A DNA stretch of 64,000 nt from contig CAIMUF010000074.1 of NCBI GenBank assembly GCA_903844635.1, forward strand, positions 1 to 64,000, read 5' to 3'. Source of the DNA: an uncultured Sulfuricurvum sp. GTDB lineage: Bacteria; Campylobacterota; Campylobacteria; Campylobacterales; Sulfurimonadaceae. The notes beneath the pieces were generated by a model, which saw only the letters and a program-made list of their open reading frames with translations, had not been told where the DNA came from and did not search any database. Of this stretch, positions 40,706 to 48,561 are shown piece after piece. How positions within the stretch are numbered: the stretch's first letter is position 1; each line of letters starts with the position of its first letter. Position numbers and translations under genes: made by a program.

Positions 40706-40782
40706 GCGCTTTTAGCTCAGATGGATAGAGCATCGGCTTCCTAAGCTGAGGGTCACAGGTTCGAATCCTGTAAGGCGCACCA
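40706..40782 (+). tRNA. tRNA-Arg, anticodon CCU
   Basis: A complete 77-nt cloverleaf: acceptor stem GCGCTTT with AAGGCGC (one wobble pair), D arm GCTC...GAGC, anticodon arm TCGGC-TTCCTAA-GCTGA with anticodon CCT, T arm ACAGG-TTCGAAT-CCTGT and genome-encoded CCA end. It reads AGG arginine codons. It stands alone between the AAA gene and the nuo operon. Confidence 0.97.
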
Positions 40783-40795
40783 TCATTGTTTTGAA

Positions 40796-40810
40796 GTTAC
40801 TTTTAGTAAC
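40796..40810. promoter_or_regulatory. Inverted repeat GTTAC-N5-GTAAC (site 1)
   Basis: GTTACTTTTAGTAAC, a perfect 6-bp arm palindrome 13 nt after the tRNA gene. It could end the tRNA transcript as a small hairpin, or be a regulator site like those at 40920 and 40962. Confidence 0.4.
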
Positions 40811-40919
40811 GCAATCTTTATTCCTCTACTCGTAAGCTAAACTACACTGCTAAATTTTTCTTATTATCCCTTGCATATGTATCAAAACTAGTATAAAAAG
40901 CAAGAAAAAACATATTTTT

Positions 40920-40934
40920 GTTACAAAATATAAC
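40920..40934. promoter_or_regulatory. Inverted repeat GTTAC-N5-ATAAC (site 2)
   Basis: GTTACAAAATATAAC is 15 bp with one mismatched arm position. Its centre is 42 bp from that of site 3, close to four helical turns, which would put bound dimers on the same DNA face. Confidence 0.4.
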
Positions 40935-40961
40935 AATTTGCTGTTGCTATAAAACGTATGT

Positions 40962-40976
40962 GTTTACAAAAGTAAC
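40962..40976. promoter_or_regulatory. Inverted repeat GTTTAC-AAA-AGTAAC (site 3)
   Basis: GTTTACAAAAGTAAC is 15 bp with GTT/AAC ends like the other two sites. It lies 107 bp before the likely nuo -10 element at 41076. Confidence 0.4.
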
Positions 40977-41098
40977 AGAGTCAAAATAACTTCTTTTATA
41001 TAAGGGTTTGTTTAATTCACTTTTGGTTATAGTGCAATAATTGTTTATTTCAGGCATGTAAAAATGCAGGTATACCATAATACAAAAAGGTCGGACTC

Positions 41099-41488
41099 AT
41101 GGAGCACTACAACGTAGCAAATCCTTATTTTGGGGTATTTGTGCTGTTTGTACTTACGTTTGGGGCATTTTATGCGACAACGGTACTTGCACGCTTAGCC
41201 AGTCGCGCGCTCGCGGCTAAAGACACGGAAAAAATAAAACTTTCCCCGTACGAATGCGGACCAGAGGTGAGTAAGCAGCCAAACCGTATTTCAACGCAGT
41301 TTTATCTGTTTGCGTTGTTGTTTTTATTGTTTGATGTTGAGATTGTTTTTATGTTTCCGTGGGCGATTGATTTTAAATTGCTTGGCTGGTTTGGTTTTGC
41401 TGAGATGATGATGTTTATTCTCCTCTTGGCTATCGGATTTGTTTATGCGTGGAAGAAAGGAGCCCTCGAATGGCACAACATCAAGTAA
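41099..41488 (+). CDS. nuoA: NADH-quinone oxidoreductase subunit A
   Basis: A membrane subunit of complex I at the junction of the arms. The 129-residue protein has three hydrophobic helices, with [39 protein letters not shown] at its centre, the NuoA signature with ECG and DVE. Good AAAAAGG site before the ATG. The nuoB start lies inside its 3' end, an overlap of 19 nt. Confidence 0.97.
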   Translation: MEHYNVANPYFGVFVLFVLTFGAFYATTVLARLASRALAAKDTEKIKLSPYECGPEVSKQPNRISTQFYLFALLFLLFDVEIVFMFPWAIDFKLLGWFGFAEMMMFILLLAIGFVYAWKKGALEWHNIK

Positions 41489-41979
41489 ATTATTTAAAAG
41501 ACGGCGGTCTTCCTGTTGCACTGACTACAATTGACAAAGTTGTCAACTGGGGTCGTTCCAACTCGTTGTGGGCCTTGACATATGGTTTGGCGTGTTGCGG
41601 TATTGAGATGATGGCTTCGGGTGCATCTCGCTATGACTTTGACCGTTTTGGTACGATTTTCCGTGCTTCTCCGCGTCAAGCAGAACTGATGGTTGTTGCT
41701 GGGACATTGACCAAAAAGCATGCGGAATTTATTCGCCGTTTGTACGACCAAATGACAGAGCCGAAATGGGTTATTTCTATGGGTTCATGCGCGAATACGG
41801 GCGGTATGTTTAACACGTACGCAACTGTTCAGGGCGTGGACCGTGTTATTCCTGTTGATTTGTATCTTCCAGGTTGTGCACCTCGTCCAGAGACGTTGCA
41901 ATACGGCGTTATGATGCTTCAACAAAAAATTCGTCGTGAGAGTGCATCTCGTGCTCAAAAGCCAAAAAGGTTGATGTAA
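41470..41979 (+). CDS. nuoB: NADH-quinone oxidoreductase subunit B
   Basis: Carries the terminal [4Fe-4S] cluster N2 that reduces quinone. The 169-residue protein has adjacent cysteines in LACCGIEMM, plus [12 protein letters not shown] and LPGCAPRPE, the four N2 ligands. ATG 41470 is chosen because AAGGAG lies just upstream; an in-frame GTG seven codons earlier is improbable. Its stop overlaps the nuoC start. Confidence 0.97.
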   Translation: MAQHQVNYLKDGGLPVALTTIDKVVNWGRSNSLWALTYGLACCGIEMMASGASRYDFDRFGTIFRASPRQAELMVVAGTLTKKHAEFIRRLYDQMTEPKWVISMGSCANTGGMFNTYATVQGVDRVIPVDLYLPGCAPRPETLQYGVMMLQQKIRRESASRAQKPKRLM

Positions 41980-42785
41980 TGAGAGCGTATACTCCTAAAG
42001 ACAACGTACAAAAGAAACCGTATTACACGGATCGTTATTGGGTTGCTCCACAAGTTGCGAAACATGACGTGAGCAGTGATGACGTATTTGCGCACGATCT
42101 TGATGCAATTAAAGCAAAATTTGAGGTTTTAGATGCGTATATCCAAGTCGATCAAATGGTGGTCATCATCAATGCGCACGATAATTTTGCCGTCATTGAA
42201 ATGCTCAAAAATGAGCGTGAATACAATCAGCTTTCTGAAATGAGCGCGATTGATTGGCTTGCAACTGAGGGAAAATTTGAGATTTTTTATCAAATGTTGA
42301 GTATGAGTAAACGTAAACGTCTCCGTATCAAATGTAAAATCGATGAAAAAGAGTCACTCCAAAGTGTTGAAAAACTTTTCCGCAGTGCTGACTGGTCTGA
42401 GCGTGAGATGTACGATATGTTTGGTGTGATCGTAAATAATCATCCGTTTATGAAACGTATTTTGATGCCTGATGATTGGGAAGGATTCCCATTGCGTAAA
42501 ACCTATCCGCTTCAAGGCGATGAGTTCGCAGCATGGTACGAAGTTGATAAAATATTCGGTAAAGAAGCACGTGAGATTATCGGACCTGAAAATCGTGATC
42601 CTGCACGTATCGACCGTTATGATACTGAGCGTTTTTCACGTTTAGGACATGAAGTGCCACGCGGTACAGATATTACCAATGGTGAGCCGGATACCCCACT
42701 TGTGTATCAAGAGCCAGAAGGTGTATTTTTAATCGAAAAATTTGATGCAGAGCAATCCGTTGTGATCTCTGATCGCCACCGTTAA
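41979..42785 (+). CDS. nuoC: NADH-quinone oxidoreductase subunit C
   Basis: The 30-kDa-type subunit of the peripheral arm. The 268-residue protein has an N-terminal extension of about 50 residues, then [66 protein letters not shown], the family signature. The C-terminal tail of about 75 residues beyond the signature is longer than in typical NuoC. It is separate from NuoD, unlike the fused NuoCD of E. coli. Confidence 0.96.
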   Translation: MRAYTPKDNVQKKPYYTDRYWVAPQVAKHDVSSDDVFAHDLDAIKAKFEVLDAYIQVDQMVVIINAHDNFAVIEMLKNEREYNQLSEMSAIDWLATEGKFEIFYQMLSMSKRKRLRIKCKIDEKESLQSVEKLFRSADWSEREMYDMFGVIVNNHPFMKRILMPDDWEGFPLRKTYPLQGDEFAAWYEVDKIFGKEAREIIGPENRDPARIDRYDTERFSRLGHEVPRGTDITNGEPDTPLVYQEPEGVFLIEKFDAEQSVVISDRHR

Positions 42786-42795
42786 GGAGCTATGA

Positions 42796-44022
42796 ATGCA
42801 ACAATCCAATCGCCTTAGACCCTTTTTTGAAAACATTACGTTTGATCGAGTCGATAATGAGATGATCCTTAACTTCGGTCCTCAACATCCATCGGCGCAC
42901 GGACAGTTACGTCTGATGCTGCACATGCAGCAAGAGCAGATTACCAAAGCGCATCCGGACATTGGATACCTTCACCGTGGTATGGAGAAGATGGCGGAGA
43001 ACATGATCTACAATGAGTTCATGCCGACAACGGATCGTATGGACTACATCGCGTCAAGCTCTAATAACTATGGCTTTGCCCTTGCAGTCGAGCGTTTGAT
43101 CGGTCTTGAAGTTCCGCGTCGTGCGAAAGTCATTCGTATGATGTTGCTCGAAACCAACCGTCTTATGTCTCACCTTTTTTGGTTGGCAACGACAGCGCTT
43201 GATATTGGAGCGATGACTGTATTTTTGTTCGCTTTCCGTGAACGAGAATATTTGATGGATTTGATCGAAGATTATTGTGGTGCACGTTTGACACACTCAG
43301 CTGTTCGTATCGGTGGAGTGCCATTGGATTTGCCGGATAATTTTATCGGTGATTTACGCAAATTTTTGGACAAGTTACCTGAAAATATTAAAGATTACGA
43401 AGACTTACTTGACACGAATCGTATTTGGTTGATGCGTATGGAAAATGTGGGTGTTATCTCTAAAGAGATGGCACTTAGCTGGGGATGTTCCGGCGTAATG
43501 TTACGTGCATCGGGCGTTGAGTGGGATATTCGTAAAGAAGAACCGTACGAATTATACGATGAAGTCGAGTTTAACGTTCCTGTTTCCGATAAAGGAGACA
43601 ACTATGCCCGTTATAAACTCTACATGGCAGAGATGAAAGAGTCGGCAAAAATTCTCTATCAAGTACTCGATATGTATTCGGAAACTGAGCCTGCATTAAT
43701 GGCACACGCACCACAATATATTTCTGCACCAAAACTGGATATTATGACTCAAAACTACTCGTTGATGCAACACTTTGTCCTCGTGACACAGGGAATGCGC
43801 CCACCGGTAGGGGAAGTTTATATTCCAACAGAATCACCAAAAGGCGAGCTTGGATATTACATTAATAGCCAAGGTGGAGCCTATCCGTACCGTCTCAAAC
43901 TTCGTGCTCCATCGTTTTGGCACACAGGTATTTTGACCGATTTGTTACCTGGGCACTATATCCCAGACGTAGTATCCATCATCGGGACGACCAATATCGT
44001 CTTCGGTGAAGTTGACCGTTAA
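42796..44022 (+). CDS. nuoD: NADH-quinone oxidoreductase subunit D
   Basis: The 49-kDa-type subunit that with NuoB forms the quinone site. The 408 residues contain [15 protein letters not shown] near the start, with the quinone-site His, then [26 protein letters not shown] and the C-terminal [46 protein letters not shown] precedes the ATG. Normal length. Confidence 0.97.
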   Translation: MQQSNRLRPFFENITFDRVDNEMILNFGPQHPSAHGQLRLMLHMQQEQITKAHPDIGYLHRGMEKMAENMIYNEFMPTTDRMDYIASSSNNYGFALAVERLIGLEVPRRAKVIRMMLLETNRLMSHLFWLATTALDIGAMTVFLFAFREREYLMDLIEDYCGARLTHSAVRIGGVPLDLPDNFIGDLRKFLDKLPENIKDYEDLLDTNRIWLMRMENVGVISKEMALSWGCSGVMLRASGVEWDIRKEEPYELYDEVEFNVPVSDKGDNYARYKLYMAEMKESAKILYQVLDMYSETEPALMAHAPQYISAPKLDIMTQNYSLMQHFVLVTQGMRPPVGEVYIPTESPKGELGYYINSQGGAYPYRLKLRAPSFWHTGILTDLLPGHYIPDVVSIIGTTNIVFGEVDR

Positions 44023-44033
44023 AAAGGACCTTT

Positions 44034-44264
44034 ATGAAACGTTATGACCTTCGTCACCTCAAAGGTGCTTTTGAAAACCGTATGGTTGAGATTATGAAAG
44101 AAGAACAAGACCCGAAAGAGGTTTTGATTTTCTTGTTTGAGATTGGTGATTTTTCACCCATACAGCGTAGTGCTGACGTCGTTAAAGAAAGCGGATATGA
44201 GATGACAAATTCATTGAAATTTAATGAAGCGGACTGGACCATCGTGGTCAAGCGTAAGGACTAA
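44034..44264 (+). CDS. Small NuoE-position subunit of the epsilon-type complex I
   Basis: A 76-residue protein (begins MKRYDLRHLKGAFENRMVEIMKEEQDPKEVLIFLFEIGDFSPIQRSADVV). True NuoE has about 160 residues and four cysteines for a [2Fe-2S] cluster. This protein has no cysteine at all, so it cannot carry that cluster. Its slot between nuoD and the next gene matches the small protein known in Campylobacter (Cj1575c) and Helicobacter. It probably helps dock the electron-input protein. Start has AAAGGACC upstream. Confidence 0.8.
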   Translation: MKRYDLRHLKGAFENRMVEIMKEEQDPKEVLIFLFEIGDFSPIQRSADVVKESGYEMTNSLKFNEADWTIVVKRKD

Positions 44265-44266
44265 AA

Positions 44267-46303
44267 GTGAGCAAAGTCTATTTCTCCACATGGCGCGGAG
44301 AGCAGATCAACAACATCGGTAAGCCTGAAGAAGAATGGGAAATCTCTGCGTACAATCTGCCTGAGCAGTACAATGAACATTCCCATTCCAAAGCGTTTAT
44401 CGGTTGGGATGGTTTGGCGCTTTTTAATCCTGATATCGATGTCGTTCGTTTAGCTACAGAATATGCCGCGCAATATCAAGTCTATTCAGAAGCGTGCGGT
44501 CGCTGTGCACCTGGGCGATGGGGCGGACGTATTTTGTACGATTTGCTTGACAAGATCGCTCGTGGTGAAGGCGCTATGAGTGATATGGAACATCTAAAAG
44601 AAGTTTCAAAAACGATGCAAGAGACATCCAAATGTGAGATTGGTAAAACGGTTCCAACTCCATTGCTGGATTTGATGAACCATTTTGAAGCTGAATTTGT
44701 AGCGTGTATCGAGAGTCAAAAACCTTCCAAACATTATCACATGGAAGATACCAATTACATTGCCAAGATTACGGCACCGTGCATGGATGCTTGTCCTGCG
44801 CATGTCGATATTCCGGCTTACATAGAGGGCGTTCGCGATTTACGTTTTGATGATTCTCTTATGGCTACACGTCAAACCATGCCACTCGCTCATACGTGTG
44901 GACGGGTTTGTCCTCATCCATGCGAGACTGAGTGTCGCAGAAGTAATCTTGATGAGCCGATTTCAATCATGGAGCTCAAACGTTTAGGTGCTGATTATGA
45001 AACCGATCACGGTTTTGGATTTTTTCATCCGTATGAGCAGAAACCTTCAACGGGTAAAAAAGTTGCGATCATCGGATCAGGGCCTGCGGGACTTACGGGT
45101 GCATATTACCTTGCCCTTGATGGTGTAGAGGTTGATGTTTACGAAGAACTTCCAGTTCTAGGCGGTGAAGTTGCTGTTGGAGTACCTGAATACCGGATGC
45201 CTGTGGATAAGTACAATCAAGATATCGAAGCAGTACGTGATTTAGGGGTGAATTTTATCACCAATACCAAGGTCACTGCAGAGATGATGCGTCAATATGA
45301 AAATGATTACGATGGTATTTTGATAGCAACAGGAACGCGTATCTCGAAAAAAGTATATTGTGAAAACGAACGTGCTGAGATACAAGGATATTGGGGTGCG
45401 ATTGATTTTCTGGATAAAGTAAATCTCGAAGTGAAATATGGAATTATGGTCCCGGAAGCCGATCAAAAACAACATATGTTGGACAAAGATTATGTGGATT
45501 TGACAGGTAAAACCGTTGTCTGTGTCGGGGGTGGATTTACCTCTATGGACGTTGTTCGTTGTTCGATTCGTGCTAATGCCGCCAAAGTCGTGATGATCTA
45601 TCGTCGTGATGAGAGAACGATCATCAATAACACCACGTATGAAGAGTATCACGAAGCGGTTGAAGAGGGTGTTGAATTTATTTTTCACTCGGCAGTCGCT
45701 GAAATGCGTGATGAAAACAATGTACTGAAATCGTTATTGATTGACCGTTTTGAACTGGTTCCTGATCCTAATGGCGGTCGTGCTACCTTGGAGAAAATCG
45801 AGGGTGCATCGTTTGAAATGCCATGTGATTACCTTATCCCTGCGGTTTCTCAAAGTGCTGATTTGAAGCTTATACCGCAAGAATGGGAAGTTGAACGAAC
45901 TTCATGGGGAACGATCAAAACCAATGGTAAAGATTACATGACCTCACGCAAGGGTATTTTTGCCGCAGGTGACTGTGAATACGGACCGATGACGATTGTG
46001 AATGCGGTTGGGCAAGCTAAACGCGCAGCATCCGTTATATCACGTTATGTCGTTAACGGTGAAATTACGCTCAAAGACGATGAGATTATGGAAGATCACC
46101 TTCGTAAGCTCAAAGTCTATGACAAAAAAGAGAAAATTCAAGGCTGGCTCCCAGGTTTGCCACGTCAACACAGTGAAGTTTTGAGTGTAGAAGAACGTCG
46201 CGATAATAATCGTGAAGTTAAATATGCATTGACACAAGAAGAAGCGATGAGTGAAGCGGATCGTTGTATGCGCTGTTATTACATTGCCATGGTAGCACAC
46301 TAA
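44267..46303 (+). CDS. NuoF-like/GltD-like fusion: putative electron-input subunit of complex I
   Basis: A 678-residue protein in the nuoF position. Residues about 60-150 resemble the NuoF N3 region: Cys77, Cys80 and Cys123 sit at NuoF spacing, but position 83, the third ligand, is Gly. Residues 172-223 (CMDACPAHVDIP, TCGRVCPHPCETEC) are the two-cluster domain of GltD/dihydropyrimidine dehydrogenase-type proteins. FAD motif GSGPAGLTGAYY near 270 and pyridine-nucleotide motif VGGGFTSMDVV near 423 follow, with a CMRC at the C-terminus. The NuoF FMN domain is absent. GTG start, AAGGA upstream. Electron donor unknown; NAD(P)H or ferredoxin possible. Confidence 0.85.
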   Translation: MSKVYFSTWRGEQINNIGKPEEEWEISAYNLPEQYNEHSHSKAFIGWDGLALFNPDIDVVRLATEYAAQYQVYSEACGRCAPGRWGGRILYDLLDKIARGEGAMSDMEHLKEVSKTMQETSKCEIGKTVPTPLLDLMNHFEAEFVACIESQKPSKHYHMEDTNYIAKITAPCMDACPAHVDIPAYIEGVRDLRFDDSLMATRQTMPLAHTCGRVCPHPCETECRRSNLDEPISIMELKRLGADYETDHGFGFFHPYEQKPSTGKKVAIIGSGPAGLTGAYYLALDGVEVDVYEELPVLGGEVAVGVPEYRMPVDKYNQDIEAVRDLGVNFITNTKVTAEMMRQYENDYDGILIATGTRISKKVYCENERAEIQGYWGAIDFLDKVNLEVKYGIMVPEADQKQHMLDKDYVDLTGKTVVCVGGGFTSMDVVRCSIRANAAKVVMIYRRDERTIINNTTYEEYHEAVEEGVEFIFHSAVAEMRDENNVLKSLLIDRFELVPDPNGGRATLEKIEGASFEMPCDYLIPAVSQSADLKLIPQEWEVERTSWGTIKTNGKDYMTSRKGIFAAGDCEYGPMTIVNAVGQAKRAASVISRYVVNGEITLKDDEIMEDHLRKLKVYDKKEKIQGWLPGLPRQHSEVLSVEERRDNNREVKYALTQEEAMSEADRCMRCYYIAMVAH

Positions 46304-46314
46304 TGGAGGTCGGG

Positions 46315-48558
46315 ATGATTAATTTTACTATAAACAACCAACCTGTAACGGCGCTCAAAGGGGAAACAATTCTTCAAGTGGCACGAAAATCAGGGTTTTA
46401 TATTCCTACGATGTGTTATATTGAGAAAACGACTCCTTGTGCATCGTGCCGTTTGTGTGTCGTTGAGACGGATAAAACGGATGGTTTGATTTTAAGCTGT
46501 CAAACTCCTCCGACGCAAGGGCTTGCAGTGACCATTGATTCTGAAAGGTTGCAAACAGAGCGCACGAATATTATGCGTATGTACGATGTCAATCACCCAT
46601 TAGAATGTGGTGTATGCGATAAATCAGGGGCGTGCGATCTTCAAAACAAGACGTTAGAATTTGGGATATCAAGCCAACATTTCAGCGCAAAAGAACAAAA
46701 TCGAAAGATTGAACATTGGGGACTGATTAATTACGATCCTTCTTTATGTATTTTGTGTGAAAAATGCGTACACGTTTGTAATGAAATTATCGGTGATGAT
46801 GCTATTACACTTCAGTTTGGCGGATACAAATCAGCGGTTATTCCTAAAAACAGTGATGTTCTTGATTGTACTTTCTGTGGTGAGTGTATTGCCGTGTGTC
46901 CTGTGGGTGCATTGGTGAGTTCGAAGTTCCAGTACAGCGCTAATGCGTGGGAGTTGACCCAAATTCCTGCTACGTGTGCTCATTGTTCTGCCGGATGTTC
47001 ACTGACGTATGAAGTGCGTCATACCTCGAATTCTCTTGGAGCAAAGCCAAAAATTTATCGTGTAACGAATAATTTTGAAGTAGCAACTCTCTGCGGAGCG
47101 GGACGTTTCGGCTTTGATTTTGACATTCAAGCAGCCAAAGATGAAACATTATTCGAAAAAGCAGTCTTGGCATTTCAAAATGCGACAGCCATTCGATTTA
47201 GCTCACTGATTACGAATGAAGAGGCTTTGATTTTACAGCGTCTCAAAGAAAAGCTGGGCGTTAAACTCTTTAATGAAGAAGCAAGAGCCTATCAATCCTT
47301 TATGCAGGCATACAGCTCAATAAGCGGAAAAAGTGCCTTTAGCGGTTCACTTGACGCAATTGCACAAAGCGATGCGATTATCGTAATGGGCGGACGTGTG
47401 AGTACAGATAATCCTGCCGTTCGTTACGCAATGACTACGGCTGCACGTCACAACGGAGCAAAAATTGTTTACATGCATCCACTCGAAGATGCACTGCTGC
47501 AAAACGTAGTAACGCAGAATATTCGCTATGAAGCAGGTTCTGAAGAGGGCGTTATCGCAATGCTTGCACAAACTCTTTTAGAAGGGTGCGATGTAGATGA
47601 TGCAATAAAAGCCTTTTTAGAAAGTTTGGATGAGGGTTATTTATGCGCTGAATCCAATGTAGGGGATGAAGAGTTCGCTCAAATTTCAAAATCATTACGA
47701 CGCGCAAAGCGTAAAACACTCATTATCGGTTCGGATGTTTTGAGTCATAATCGTGCAGTAAACATCGCTCGTTTGTGTGCTTTGATTGAAACACATACCG
47801 ATTTTTCACTTATCGTGATTCCTCAAACGGTTAATACGGTAGGAGTATCTCTTATTTGTGATCTGGATAAAGATGAAAAAATTGCCAATGTTGTCGGATA
47901 TAACGCGCAGGGGGATTTTGTAATCGGCTCTATGGGCGAATGTGCGATGACGATGCCGTCATTAAACAGCCAAGAAGGGACATTCGTCAGTATCAACTAT
48001 CAACTTCTGGCGACGAATGTTGCGGTTGCTTTTGAGGGGCATTGCTTGAACGATATTGCGCAAGCTTTAGGGCTAAAAGCACTGAATACGATTGACTATA
48101 CAGCACAATTACCAGTAGAAAAAGGGTTTAAAGCGGTAGAATTTGATATGCTAGGTAACTTTTACGGAGCACTGGGTGAAGATTATCGCGGATATCAATT
48201 AGAGACCATGGACAGTGAGCTTGAGGGCGCATTGGAAGAGATTGATGATTTACCGGAATTTAATGGAACTGTTATTTATCAATGCAATCCTGTCAATCAG
48301 TTCAATGCGTATACTGCGCGAACATCTCAATTGGAAGCAGATACATCGCTTCGCGGTTCCGTACAGTTTGCGACGGCAGCTCGTATTAGTGATGGGGAAA
48401 GTATTAGCATTGAGGGACGTGAGGGTGTTAGAGTCTTTATCGTTGATGAAACACTCAAAGGAACCATTGCTCTTTTACCTACCTATGATACTGCCTTTGG
48501 CGGAGCGCATGAGGGTTACCGATTTGAGAAAATTAAACTACAAAGGATGGGGAGTTAA
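46315..48558 (+). CDS. nuoG: NADH-quinone oxidoreductase subunit G, first paralogue
   Basis: A 747-residue NuoG. N-terminal [2Fe-2S] ligands are Cys34, Cys45, Cys48 and Cys62 (N1b). HPLECGVCDKSGACDLQ is the His/Cys cluster motif, CILCEKCVHVCNE and CTFCGECIAVCPVGAL are ferredoxin-type clusters, and CAHCSAGCSLTYE with LCGAGRFGFDF is the N7-type site. The molybdopterin-like C-terminal domain is divergent. ATG 46315 follows GGAGG by 5 nt; an ATG four codons earlier overlaps the previous stop and is a weaker choice. A second nuoG follows after 3 nt. Confidence 0.93.
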   Translation: MINFTINNQPVTALKGETILQVARKSGFYIPTMCYIEKTTPCASCRLCVVETDKTDGLILSCQTPPTQGLAVTIDSERLQTERTNIMRMYDVNHPLECGVCDKSGACDLQNKTLEFGISSQHFSAKEQNRKIEHWGLINYDPSLCILCEKCVHVCNEIIGDDAITLQFGGYKSAVIPKNSDVLDCTFCGECIAVCPVGALVSSKFQYSANAWELTQIPATCAHCSAGCSLTYEVRHTSNSLGAKPKIYRVTNNFEVATLCGAGRFGFDFDIQAAKDETLFEKAVLAFQNATAIRFSSLITNEEALILQRLKEKLGVKLFNEEARAYQSFMQAYSSISGKSAFSGSLDAIAQSDAIIVMGGRVSTDNPAVRYAMTTAARHNGAKIVYMHPLEDALLQNVVTQNIRYEAGSEEGVIAMLAQTLLEGCDVDDAIKAFLESLDEGYLCAESNVGDEEFAQISKSLRRAKRKTLIIGSDVLSHNRAVNIARLCALIETHTDFSLIVIPQTVNTVGVSLICDLDKDEKIANVVGYNAQGDFVIGSMGECAMTMPSLNSQEGTFVSINYQLLATNVAVAFEGHCLNDIAQALGLKALNTIDYTAQLPVEKGFKAVEFDMLGNFYGALGEDYRGYQLETMDSELEGALEEIDDLPEFNGTVIYQCNPVNQFNAYTARTSQLEADTSLRGSVQFATAARISDGESISIEGREGVRVFIVDETLKGTIALLPTYDTAFGGAHEGYRFEKIKLQRMGS

Positions 48559-48561
48559 ATC

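Larger units (their letters stand above)
40783..41098 (+). other. AT-rich region upstream of the nuo operon
   Basis: 316 nt without a gene. It contains three related 15-bp inverted repeats (annotated separately) and several -10-like words: TATAAAA near 40891, TATATAA near 40998 and CATAAT at 41076-41081. The last lies 17 nt before the nuoA ATG and is the best placed; AAAAAGG is the ribosome site. Composition is much more AT-rich than the flanking genes. It is the only sizeable gap for a promoter before a 14-gene operon. Confidence 0.6.
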
